Part shown: positions 1 to 8,665 of the stretch, one piece after another | Layout: the number at the start of each line of letters is the position of its first letter | Position numbering within the stretch: the stretch's first letter is position 1 | Assembly: GCA_023807065.1 (NCBI GenBank) | Contig: JAJJLU010000479.1 | Coordinates: 1-38,297 of the forward strand | Length of the DNA: 38,297 nucleotides | DNA from: Isotricha intestinalis | Taxonomy: Eukaryota > Ciliophora > Litostomatea > Vestibuliferida > Isotrichidae | Direction: 5' to 3' | Notes under the pieces: generated by a model | Told to the model about the DNA's origin: nothing | What the model saw: the letters and a program-made list of their open reading frames with translations, nothing else | The model's database searches: none | Program-made: the position numbers and the translations under genes

Positions 1-30
1 CCAATCCCCAATCCCCAATCCCCAATCCCC
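1..30. repeat. Telomere-like CCCCAAT tandem repeat
   Basis: The first 30 bases are a partial CCAAT followed by three full CCCCAAT units and a final CCCC, then the sequence turns AT-rich. A C-rich strand running 5' to 3' inward from the left edge is the orientation of a telomere, so this is read as a chromosome end. The unit differs from the Tetrahymena (CCCCAA), Oxytricha (CCCCAAAA) and Stentor/Blepharisma-type repeats I know. Only about four units are present, probably because assembly truncates telomeres. Confidence 0.8.
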
Positions 31-217
31 AAATGTTTGAAATTTTGAATCATTGAAATAATATTATTTTTAAATTGAAATAATTTAAAATTATAAAAGA
101 AATTATTTAATTTATATATTTAATAATAAAATTAAAATAATAAAATTTAACAAAAATTTAATTTATATAATAAAAAAATTATATAAAAATAAATAAATTA
201 TAATAGGATAAATTTAA
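31..217. other. AT-rich subtelomeric spacer
   Basis: This is almost pure A/T sequence between the telomere-like repeat and the first gene. It has no open frame of note, no RNA gene and no clear repeat. It presumably holds the promoter of the gene at 241, but no element can be pointed to. Confidence 0.5.
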
Positions 218-244
218 ATGAAAAAATTATTTTTTGTTTTATGA
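218..244 (+). promoter_or_regulatory. Eight-codon upstream ORF overlapping the first gene's start
   Basis: An ATG at 218 opens an eight-codon frame ending in TGA at 242-244. That stop overlaps the ATG at 241 of the following gene (ATGA overlap, a different frame). If the transcript starts upstream of 218, this short frame would be translated first and could reduce or couple initiation at 241. Whether the leader reaches this far is not visible, so the regulatory role is inference. Confidence 0.3.
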
Positions 245-2442
245 AGAAAACTGAACTTCCATTTTTTAATATAGATAATGAAAATGAATTAAAACCACTA
301 AAAAAAAATGATAATAATAAAGAAAAGGTTTTTAAAAAAATATATAATAATAAAATTACAATAAAAAGTCAATTTCAAAGATTTTATTATTCACTTCTAA
401 ATAAAAAAGATTCTTCAATTAGATATTTATTTTTTATTCTAATTGTTATTTTTTATATTGAGTTTTATCTAATAAATTTAACTGATATATTTGTTTTAAA
501 ATTATCAATTGCTATAATTTTTTTAGTTCCTTTAATTATATTAACAATTGAATATGAAAGATTTTTTCAAGTTTGTTCTTTATTTGAAATAAATAGTATT
601 ATTTTTATAAAAATTTTGATTTTATTTAGTGTAAAATTATCCTATTTTGATATTTTAATTTTTAATATCATTCTAAATGGAATATATTCTTATTTTATTA
701 AAAAGCTTTATATTCATAATGAATTTTTAGGAGTAGAAATTAAAGACAGAAAAAAATTAAGAATAAATATTTTTATCTCCAATTTTAAATTATTGCTTTT
801 TAATTATTTGTTAAATACTCTTTATTTTTTATTTCTATTTTATCAAAAAAAATTATCCTTCTATTTATTTGATGAATTAATACCTTATTATGATATTATT
901 TACTATCAAATATTTATAATTTTATCAAATAGAAAGTTTTTTAAATTTCTATATAAATCAATAAACAGAAAATATTCTTCTAATATAATTAATAATGCTA
1001 AATTAATTTTATTTTTGTTAATAATAATACAAGTTATTATTATTGCTTTTTTATCAAAACATTTATTCATTTTTTTATATATCTTTTTTATTATAATCTT
1101 ATTTTGGACTTTAAATGAAACTATTGGAAATTTCATTTATATCTTTTTACTTTTAATTTATTGTGTTAAAAGAATTGGAATATATTATATTGAAGAAAAA
1201 TATAATGCAAATTTCCAAAATATTCTTTATTACAATTTTTTTTATATATATATATCTCTTCTTTTTTCTTTAGTCTTTATTATATCTATATTTTATATGG
1301 AAAAGGATAATCTAAGTAAAATTTATACAAATATTTATCAAAGGTTTTTCCAATTAAAAGTTTTATTTGATATATGGTTTATTATTAATTTTATTTATAG
1401 ACTTTATAAACAAAATCAAAATACATTCTATGATAATTTTAATAATGTTTATCAAATTTTATTTTTATGTTTTATCTTTAATTATATTTTAATATATTTC
1501 ATCATTTCCTTAAAATTAACAATAAATATTACTGAAGAAGATATAAATTGGTATTTTGATGATTTAAGACCATATATTAAAAAAAATAGTTTAAATAATG
1601 CAATATTTTATGGGTACTATACCCCTTATATTGAAATTAAATTTTATCAAAGAATAAAAAAAATTTTTTCAAATTTTAATGAAAATATGAATAAAAATCA
1701 AAGAAATAAAATTGCACTTAAAAAAATATTGAATTTTATTATTTATATTATTTTTTGTTTTTTCTCTTTTATTATTAATAATTCTTCTTTATTTTATATA
1801 GTTTATTTTATTCTCATTCAAAGTATGCATAAACATTTTAAAAAAATAGGAAAAAAAATATATGATATTTTTATTTTTTTAAAATTTCAGATAGAATATG
1901 ATAATGATTCTTTAAAAACTTTAACAGAAAAGATTCGTCAAAAAAAATTAAATAAATTTAAAAAAGGGAAATATAAATTAATGTATATTTTATTATATCC
2001 TTATATTGCGATTTTATGGAAAGTTTTTTTTTCAAAAATTTATTTAATTATTTATGAAAAAATTATAGTAAAACTACAATTTTATTTTATGGGAAAATTA
2101 GATCCTGTTGGAAATGTTATATATCAACTGTTAAATTATAATAATTTAATTGATGATTTTTCATTTTTAGATTTTGTGCTTTTAATTCTTTTTATTTTAC
2201 CGAATACAATTTGTATTCTTGTTATACATATTAATGAAATTAAACCAAATTTTTTCTTTCAAAATTATATAATTACTTCTTTTATTGGAATTTTTATTAA
2301 AACTCATCCTTTAGTTCTTATAACAGGCATTGTTAATATATTTATAATGATAAATATTTTTGCAGCCGATGAAGAAACATATAATACTTTATTTTTTTGG
2401 TTTGATCTTTTAGGAATTAATTCTTCAGATTTTTTTTATTAA
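241..2442 (+). CDS. Polytopic membrane protein of unknown function (733 aa)
   Basis: I do not recognise this protein. A polar, lysine-rich N-terminus of about 55 residues is followed by many hydrophobic segments, roughly a dozen or more, spread over residues 60-350, 370-425, 500-535, 585-615 and 645-715. They are separated by short basic loops. A longer hydrophilic loop around residues 430-500 contains the acidic stretch EEDINWYFDDL. This looks like a multi-pass membrane protein, possibly a transporter or lipid-handling protein, but no family motif is visible. The ATG at 241 is the first in frame and the stop is TAA. It is the gene closest to the telomere and faces convergently into the minus-strand gene ending at 2540, with a 97-bp gap. 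Confidence 0.75.
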   Translation: MKKTELPFFNIDNENELKPLKKNDNNKEKVFKKIYNNKITIKSQFQRFYYSLLNKKDSSIRYLFFILIVIFYIEFYLINLTDIFVLKLSIAIIFLVPLIILTIEYERFFQVCSLFEINSIIFIKILILFSVKLSYFDILIFNIILNGIYSYFIKKLYIHNEFLGVEIKDRKKLRINIFISNFKLLLFNYLLNTLYFLFLFYQKKLSFYLFDELIPYYDIIYYQIFIILSNRKFFKFLYKSINRKYSSNIINNAKLILFLLIIIQVIIIAFLSKHLFIFLYIFFIIILFWTLNETIGNFIYIFLLLIYCVKRIGIYYIEEKYNANFQNILYYNFFYIYISLLFSLVFIISIFYMEKDNLSKIYTNIYQRFFQLKVLFDIWFIINFIYRLYKQNQNTFYDNFNNVYQILFLCFIFNYILIYFIISLKLTINITEEDINWYFDDLRPYIKKNSLNNAIFYGYYTPYIEIKFYQRIKKIFSNFNENMNKNQRNKIALKKILNFIIYIIFCFFSFIINNSSLFYIVYFILIQSMHKHFKKIGKKIYDIFIFLKFQIEYDNDSLKTLTEKIRQKKLNKFKKGKYKLMYILLYPYIAILWKVFFSKIYLIIYEKIIVKLQFYFMGKLDPVGNVIYQLLNYNNLIDDFSFLDFVLLILFILPNTICILVIHINEIKPNFFFQNYIITSFIGIFIKTHPLVLITGIVNIFIMINIFAADEETYNTLFFWFDLLGINSSDFFY

Positions 2443-2539
2443 AATTTAAATTATTTTAAATTGAAAATAAATATATAAAATATTTATTTATTGTATTAAA
2501 TACTATAAAAATATTTCTCAATTAAAAATAAGTAAATAT

Positions 2540-3379
2540 TTATTTGTTTTTCCAAAAAGATTCGAGTGTATTTTGATTTTGAGATAATTCTTGTTTTTTT
2601 GTTTTTTTTTTATTTTTTAATGAACTTTTATCTGGTTTATTAATTTGTCTTTTTTTTCCAGTTTCTTCAATATTTTTGGTTTCTATTTTAATATTAAAAT
2701 TTATCAACAATTTATTATAAATTTGTTTAGGGAGAAAACCACCAATGATTTCACATTTTTGTTTTAATTTCCTTTCTTTTAAAATTTTTATTTCATTTTC
2801 TTTTGAATCTTTTTCAATTTCATTTTCTTCTTTTTCAGTTAGTTTAGTTTTATTTATTAAATAACTTATTACTTTACTTTCTAACAATTGATAATTATAA
2901 CTTGATTCTGATATATTAATATTATTTTTTTCTTCAGTGATTATTGATAACTTATTTTTATAAAGAGTAAACATTTGATTTATGAAATTTTTTGATTTTT
3001 CTATAATTTCCTTATTTTCTTTTAATTCTTTTATATTATTTAATAATTCTTCATAATTATGAATAACATTTTCAATTTGAATAGATTTATTTTCAATATT
3101 TGTAGAATATAATAACCCTATTAAAATTAATAAAGGATCAATTTTTTTTACAATAATGAATTTAGGTCTAGTAAAAACTAAATTACCTAAAAAAGAACTT
3201 CCAAATAATTCCTGTCTTAAACAAATATATAAATTATCTTTTTCAAAAATAAAAGATAAAATTCTATGATTTGATAAATCAAAATATTTCCAAATTTTAA
3301 GTTTAAAATTTTCGACAAATACAGAAAAATTTTTATCAGTTATAAAAACAATATCAGAAAAAGAAGGCTCTCCATCCAT
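2540..3379 (-). CDS. RNase H2 subunit B-like protein with C-terminal PIP box (279 aa)
   Basis: This is probably the non-catalytic B subunit of RNase H2, the nuclear heterotrimer that removes ribonucleotides and RNA:DNA hybrids from DNA. The N-terminal half has the family pattern of short beta strands followed by KKIDPLLILIGLL (around residues 78-90), matching the conserved 'pro-IDPLFLLLP'-type segment of RNASEH2B. A helical middle and a lysine-rich tail follow. The last residues contain Q269-N-T-L272-E-S-F275-W276, a PCNA-interacting (PIP) box, where known RNASEH2B proteins also carry one. The length is near that of the human protein (about 310 aa). The ATG lies at 3377-3379 and the stop is TAA. 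It lies 56 bp downstream of the neighbouring minus-strand gene. Subunit assignment rests on motif order, not on an alignment. Confidence 0.7.
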   Translation of the reverse strand: MDGEPSFSDIVFITDKNFSVFVENFKLKIWKYFDLSNHRILSFIFEKDNLYICLRQELFGSSFLGNLVFTRPKFIIVKKIDPLLILIGLLYSTNIENKSIQIENVIHNYEELLNNIKELKENKEIIEKSKNFINQMFTLYKNKLSIITEEKNNINISESSYNYQLLESKVISYLINKTKLTEKEENEIEKDSKENEIKILKERKLKQKCEIIGGFLPKQIYNKLLINFNIKIETKNIEETGKKRQINKPDKSSLKNKKKTKKQELSQNQNTLESFWKNK

Positions 3380-3435
3380 TTTTAAATAAATTTAAATAAT
3401 AATATTTTAAAGAATTAAAATTAAAAATAATATAT

Positions 3436-4413
3436 TTAAATTTCATAATTACTATCATCCAAAGACAAAAGGAATTTTTTTCTTTCAATAATATTATCAT
3501 TTCCTTTATTTCTAGCTAATTCATTATATTCTTTTTTATGATTACCAAGAATAATATTATCATCTTTTTCATCAAAAGCTAATCTTCCAAATTTATCTTT
3601 ATCTTTTAAAACTAAATAAGCTTTTTTAATATCACCACTTACCATATATAATATTTGAATAATTTCTTCAATGCTTTTTTCCTTAAATTCCAATTTTAAA
3701 GTATTAGCAATTTCATCAATTGGTTCCTCATCTTTAACTTCTTTTTTTTTAATCGGATGTTTCATAGTATATTTTTCAATATAATAATCAATTCCTTTAT
3801 AAGGACATAAAACAAAATCACAAAGAGCATTTATACTAGATAATAATTTCATATTTTGTTCATTTAATTTACTTTCATATTCTTTAACATCAGAAATTAT
3901 TTGTTTATATTTTTTTGTTGTTCGTATTCTTCTCCAATATTTTCTTAAAGTTTCTGGTTTAAATTGTTCTAAAACTGAAAATTCATTTTTTTTTTCTGCT
4001 ATTTTTTCCCAAAATAATCTTGAACTATTATCTAAATTAATACCATAATTAGAACTATTTAAACATATTTCTAATAACATTAATATTATTTGAGTATTAT
4101 TTAAAGGAACTTTTAAATCTTTGATATTTATTATTGTACCTAAATTTGAATAATTTTTCTTTTCTTTTGAAATTTCATTTTTATTAATATTTGTATTGAT
4201 TTCGCTTTCATTTTCTGAATTTTCTTTTATTGGAGACCTTTTTCTTTTATGAAGAGATTTTGATTTAAGATTTTCCTCTTTTTGGTTATAATCGTCTTCA
4301 ATTTCATCATCAACTGAAATATCTTCATAGTAACTTATTCTTTTTATATTTCTTAAATTTCTTGATTTATGATTTTCTTCTATGAAATTATTATTTATGG
4401 AATTTTCTTTCAT
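3436..4413 (-). CDS. Myb-like protein, candidate Rap1-type telomere protein (325 aa)
   Basis: The function is not certain. Residues 1-100 are charged and probably disordered. Around residues 105-185 there is a helical region with LFWEKIAEK and LRKYWRRIR, which resembles helices 2 and 3 of a Myb/SANT domain like that of Rap1 (TERF2IP). Near residues 250-290 comes IIQILYMVSGDIKKAYLVLK followed by AFDEKDDNIILG. This matches the 'SGD..A..L ... W..eDD..L' pattern that I associate with Rap1-like telomeric proteins. The usual tryptophan of the second element is missing. An alternative is some other SANT-domain chromatin protein. The gene starts 59 bp from the divergent kinesin-like gene and may share its promoter. 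Confidence 0.35.
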   Translation of the reverse strand: MKENSINNNFIEENHKSRNLRNIKRISYYEDISVDDEIEDDYNQKEENLKSKSLHKRKRSPIKENSENESEINTNINKNEISKEKKNYSNLGTIINIKDLKVPLNNTQIILMLLEICLNSSNYGINLDNSSRLFWEKIAEKKNEFSVLEQFKPETLRKYWRRIRTTKKYKQIISDVKEYESKLNEQNMKLLSSINALCDFVLCPYKGIDYYIEKYTMKHPIKKKEVKDEEPIDEIANTLKLEFKEKSIEEIIQILYMVSGDIKKAYLVLKDKDKFGRLAFDEKDDNIILGNHKKEYNELARNKGNDNIIERKKFLLSLDDSNYEI

Positions 4414-4472
4414 AATTATAAAAATAAATGTATTAATTAATAAATATTTATTAATATTATTTAATAATTAAT
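4414..4472. promoter_or_regulatory. 59-bp divergent intergenic spacer
   Basis: Only 59 A/T-only bases separate the ATG of the minus-strand Myb-like gene (4413) from the ATG of the plus-strand kinesin-like gene (4473). Both promoters and both 5' leaders must fit here or overlap the coding regions. No specific binding site is recognisable. Confidence 0.5.
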
Positions 4473-6661
4473 ATGGAAAATTCACAAAGTACAAGTACTT
4501 TAAATAAACAAAAAATTTGTTCTTATTCTTCTTCAAACAACACGTAAATTTCTATTTTTTAATTTTAAATAATTAGATATTCTAATGAAGATAATAAAGT
4601 ATTTGTAAAATTAATTAATAAACCAGATCAAGAAAATGAAAAAAGAGTAGTTTTTTTTGATGAAAATCGGGAAAATATTTCATTTTTAGGAGAAGATAGT
4701 AAAAATTTAAATATGTATAAATATGATTATATTTTCTCTGATTGTGATAATAATTATTTAATTGCTAATAGTTTAAGTTCAATGATTTATCAATTAGTTC
4801 AAAATCAAAAAAATATTTTATTTTTAACTTTAGGACAAAATGATTTAGGTTCTTCAAAATTTATTTTTGATAATTCTCCCGGATATTTATTAGGAAAAAA
4901 TTCTTTCTTTAATTATTCCTTTCAAACAATTTATCAAATAATGAATAAAGATAAACAATATGAAAATATTTTAGTTGAAATATATAAAATTACAAATAAT
5001 AAATTTACTATTGAATATGTAAGAATAAAATATCTAAAATAATTTAGAGAGAAATAATTCAAGAATCATTTTTACCAAATTTTTGTATTATTGATGATAT
5101 TAATACTCATATAAAAGAAAGTAGAAAAAAAGGATTTGCAAATAGTTCAATTTTAACTAATGAAATGATTGAAGGAAATGGTATTTTAATTATAAGATTA
5201 AAATTTTTTAAATTTTTAAATAATAATAATTCAGTTTCTGAAAAGCAAATTGAAATAATAAGAACTTTTTCTTTTGTTAATATTGAAGATGAATTAGATA
5301 TTTTAAATATTGATGAAAAAAAAGAATTAACATCTAATACTTTTAAATTATTTAATGTTTTTGTGGAAAGCATGATACAAAAAGATTTAATTAAATTTAC
5401 AGGATTATATTCTTGTTTAACCAGTATTTTAACTGAAATTTTTTCAACTAAAAATTTATTTAGTATTATATTTGGTTTTATTAAAGAAAATTCAAAAACT
5501 GAAAGTAAAATAATTTTAGATATTTTAAATCAATGTAAAAGAATCTCAAACAATGAATTTTATAATTATTTACAAGAATTTGATTTATCTTCAAATGAAT
5601 TAGGAAATTTCCCTTTAAAATCAGATTATCAAATAATAGAAGTTATATTTAGTGAATTATTATTTTTTGTAGAAAAATCTTTTAAAAAATTAAATTCATT
5701 TTTTGAAGAAATAAAAGATTTTAAGCAAAAAGAAAAATTTACTTTTTTAAAAACTTGGTTAGAAAAAAATAATTTTTCCTTTGAAAAAAATAAAGAAATA
5801 GAAAATATATTTACAAATACATTTAATTATTTTAAAAGTAGATCAAGATGGAAATGTTTAATAAGAGCAAAAATAGAAATATTAAAAATAAATGAAAATT
5901 TAAAAGCAACAATGAAAAGTAATTCATGTTCAAAAAAAATAGATTTACCGCAAAATAATACAATTCCAAAAGATCAACAATCGATTATGAGTAAAGACTC
6001 AGATTTTTTTTTTCTAAATAAACAAATGAATAATTCTAAATTACAAAATGAAGAAATGAATAATTTTTCAGATAATTTTGATGATGAAATAAATTTAGAT
6101 GATATAAAGATAAAATCAAAAAAAAATGAAAAATCTTTTTCAAGTCAACAATTTAATCCAACAAAAGGAGAAATGATGACACAAAGGAAATCAATTGAAT
6201 CTTCTTTTACTCAATATGTATTTAAAAATTTAAATAAAAATTTACAAAATATTTTTGTTTCAATATATAAAAGATTTACTGCAGAAAAAGGTTGTTTAAC
6301 TTGTGAATCAGTTAAATCTGATTTTCATTTAAAATCATTTGATTATACTCAATTAGCAAGTCAATATATGTCTTTAAAAAATTTTCAAAAGAAAATTGAA
6401 ATGGAAAATATAAGTGAAATTGGTTCTAAACAAGTTGATGAATCTATAAATATTCATTTTTATCCTGATGATTATAATTATGATAATAATAAAAAGAAAA
6501 ATGTTAAAAATATTAAAGAAGATAATAATGAAAAAATTAATCAAAGAATTTCTCAGTTAAATAATAAAATTAATCAGATGAAAATTTTCAGCTACGAAAA
6601 CGAAAAAAAAAATGGAGAAGTTGATTTTGGAAAAAAAAATGTGTTTAATTCTTTTAATTAA
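4473..6661 (+). CDS. Kinesin-like protein with degenerate motor domain (708 aa, two introns)
   Basis: Joining exons 4473-4543, 4577-5018 and 5048-6661 gives one frame of 708 codons. Residues 1-310 follow the order of a kinesin motor: a 'YDYIFSD' strand, a hydrophobic strand leading into G110-Q-N-D-L-G-S-S-K118 where kinesins have the P-loop GQTGSGKT, then a helix resembling switch I surroundings, VNIEDEL where switch II (DLAGSE) should be, and a final helix ending CKRISN, like the neck-proximal 'RAKxIxN'. The P-loop, the SSR of switch I and the DxxGSE of switch II are all altered, so ATP binding is unlikely; it may be a microtubule-binding pseudo-motor like fungal Vik1. The C-terminal 400 residues are charged and low-complexity with a short coiled coil near residue 680. 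Confidence 0.65.
4544..4576 (+). other. Intron 1 of the kinesin-like gene (33 nt)
   Basis: GT at 4544 and TAG ending at 4576, phase 2. Removing these 33 bases joins AC to A as a Thr codon and opens one frame into the motor-like domain. Confidence 0.85.
5019..5047 (+). other. Intron 2 of the kinesin-like gene (29 nt)
   Basis: GTAAG at 5019 and TTTAG ending at 5047, phase 0. It contains in-frame stops, and its removal links the two halves of the motor-like domain. Confidence 0.85.
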
Positions 6662-6980
6662 TTATTATGATGATTTAAGTTTTTTATATAGAAAATAATA
6701 GTATTTATTTTAATTTTTTAATAAAATTCATTATCTATAAATATTTAAATAAATAAAATTTTGTGATATCTACTTTGTTTATTTTTAAATGAAAAAATCA
6801 ATTAATGTATTAGTAAAGTATGATTAATTTATTTTGATAATATAAAGGATTATAATATATATATTTTTTAATAAAAAAAAGTTTAATTTTTAGATTATAA
6901 TTAAATGTAACTAAATCATTTTTTTTTGTCAGAAAAATTATTTTTCAAAAAAAAATTGCTTGAAATAAACTTATTTTTAT
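6662..6980. other. Intergenic spacer, nothing recognisable
   Basis: This is 319 bp of AT-rich sequence between two plus-strand genes. It holds long A and T runs (for example around 6920-6955, where a T-run and an A-run could pair as a weak hairpin). I see no open frame, RNA gene or repeat. It must contain the 3' end of the kinesin-like gene and the promoter of the F-box gene. Confidence 0.5.
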
Positions 6981-8633
6981 ATGGAAGGAAGAAGTAAATT
7001 ATTTTTAAGAGCAAGATTATCAAATTTAGAAAGACCTAAAATTCATTATCATATTTTAAAAAAAACAGCAAAAAATATGAGATTAAAAAAAGATATATCT
7101 GATATAGACATTGAATCAAATATATCAATGCATTTAATTAATAATAATAAAAGAATTGATTCTTTAAATAAATCAAATAATATTGATTATAATAATAATT
7201 TAAACAAAAGACCAATATCTAATCAATTATTTTTACCTAAAATTAATAATAATAAAACTAATATAATTAATCAAACAAATTTTAATACTAATAATTTAAT
7301 TCAATGTTTTGAGAAAAATATATCAAAAAAACCAATAAATAATAATCTAAATGAAGTGAATTCACATCAAATGAATAAAAAAAATATTACTTTAAAAAAT
7401 AGTTTTATAAAAGAAAATATATTTTATACTGTCTTATTATTTATGGATCCAAAAAGTTTATTTAATTTTATGATATCAAATAAACAATTCTTTAAAATTG
7501 CTGTAGCTTGTGATGAAATATGGTATAATTTTTATATTAAAAAATTTTGTTCTCCTATTAATCATCCTGTGGATTATGATAAATTTAAATCAAAATGGAG
7601 AAATGTTTTTATTGAAACTACAAAAAAAATTAATCAAAGAAATTATAATAATCTAAAAAAAGCTTTTTTAGAAAAATTCAAAAAAAATAATTATTCAATA
7701 AGAAAAGATTGTTATTTTCTTATAAATAATCTATATAAAAATTTAAAGCCTTTATATCATATATTCATTAATGATAAATTATTTCAAACTAAATATATTT
7801 TATCAAATAAAAGCCTTTCTCATGTAAATTTATTTATTGTTTTTAATGAACCTGTTTATGAAATGAATTTAATTCAAAAAATAAAATTATTATTTAATGA
7901 AAAAAATATTGGAGTTCATGATAAATTAATTATTGAATATAATATAAAGCAAATTCATTTTAAACAAATAGATGAAGAATTAATAAACAAAAATTACAAA
8001 ATATATTATTTTGATGATTTAATTATTTCTTCATTTAATAATAATATTTTTTTTATTAATATTTCAATTCCAATTTGTAAAATTTGTGAAAAAGTTTTTG
8101 ATTATTTAAAAGGAATTCATTCTATAAATAAAAGTTTTGAATGTGATTGTGATAGAAATTTCGGATTATATGATTATTCTCTTCTAATTAATTTAAAATC
8201 ATGGAATACAATTTATTTTTCTCTTCCATTTTCAACATGTGATTTTAAAGAAAATGAAAATAATGAAGATTTATATTTTATTAACAATACTATAATATCA
8301 TCAAATAATAAAATTAAATTTAGTTTTAAAGCATTTGGAATTAAAGACACTATTGACAATTTTTTAATTTTTGATATTTTTTTATTAAGTTATAAAGGAG
8401 ATCATATTTTATGTGAATCAAAACCATTAATTATCAAGGAAGATAATAATTCAATAATTAATTATGATGAATATGAAAGTAACCAATTTATTGGTATTAT
8501 TCAAGAAAATAAATATACTGTAATATTTAAATTTAAAATTAATGAAGAGGAAAATTATCATGCATTAACTTATATAGAATTAAGATTAAATAAAACATAT
8601 ATAGAAAGTATTTTTAAAAACATAAAAAAATAA
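6981..8633 (+). CDS. F-box protein, possibly FBXO15-like (550 aa)
   Basis: Residues 1-130 are Asn-rich and probably disordered. Residues about 145-192 form an F-box: a hydrophobic helix with 'LLFMDPKSLFNFMISNK' then 'FFKIAVACDEIWYNFY', the pattern that binds Skp1 in SCF ubiquitin ligases. The C-terminal 330 residues are a beta-rich domain with a Cys-rich segment (CKICEKVF, then ECDCDRNFGLYDYSLLINLKS). The 'FGL.DY...INL' part recalls the region after the F-box in FBXO15-like proteins, but this is a resemblance only. By inference it would be a substrate receptor of a cullin-1 ubiquitin ligase. It has a single exon and a TAA stop, and ends only 32 bp before the convergent kinase gene. Confidence 0.65.
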   Translation: MEGRSKLFLRARLSNLERPKIHYHILKKTAKNMRLKKDISDIDIESNISMHLINNNKRIDSLNKSNNIDYNNNLNKRPISNQLFLPKINNNKTNIINQTNFNTNNLIQCFEKNISKKPINNNLNEVNSHQMNKKNITLKNSFIKENIFYTVLLFMDPKSLFNFMISNKQFFKIAVACDEIWYNFYIKKFCSPINHPVDYDKFKSKWRNVFIETTKKINQRNYNNLKKAFLEKFKKNNYSIRKDCYFLINNLYKNLKPLYHIFINDKLFQTKYILSNKSLSHVNLFIVFNEPVYEMNLIQKIKLLFNEKNIGVHDKLIIEYNIKQIHFKQIDEELINKNYKIYYFDDLIISSFNNNIFFINISIPICKICEKVFDYLKGIHSINKSFECDCDRNFGLYDYSLLINLKSWNTIYFSLPFSTCDFKENENNEDLYFINNTIISSNNKIKFSFKAFGIKDTIDNFLIFDIFLLSYKGDHILCESKPLIIKEDNNSIINYDEYESNQFIGIIQENKYTVIFKFKINEEENYHALTYIELRLNKTYIESIFKNIKK

Positions 8634-8665
8634 AAAAAAGATAATCTATTAATAAAATTTTTTTT

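Noticed and set aside
906..1136. Minus-strand frame inside the first membrane protein gene
   Set aside because: It is a shadow frame of AT-rich hydrophobic codons, with no domain and no spacing for a separate gene.
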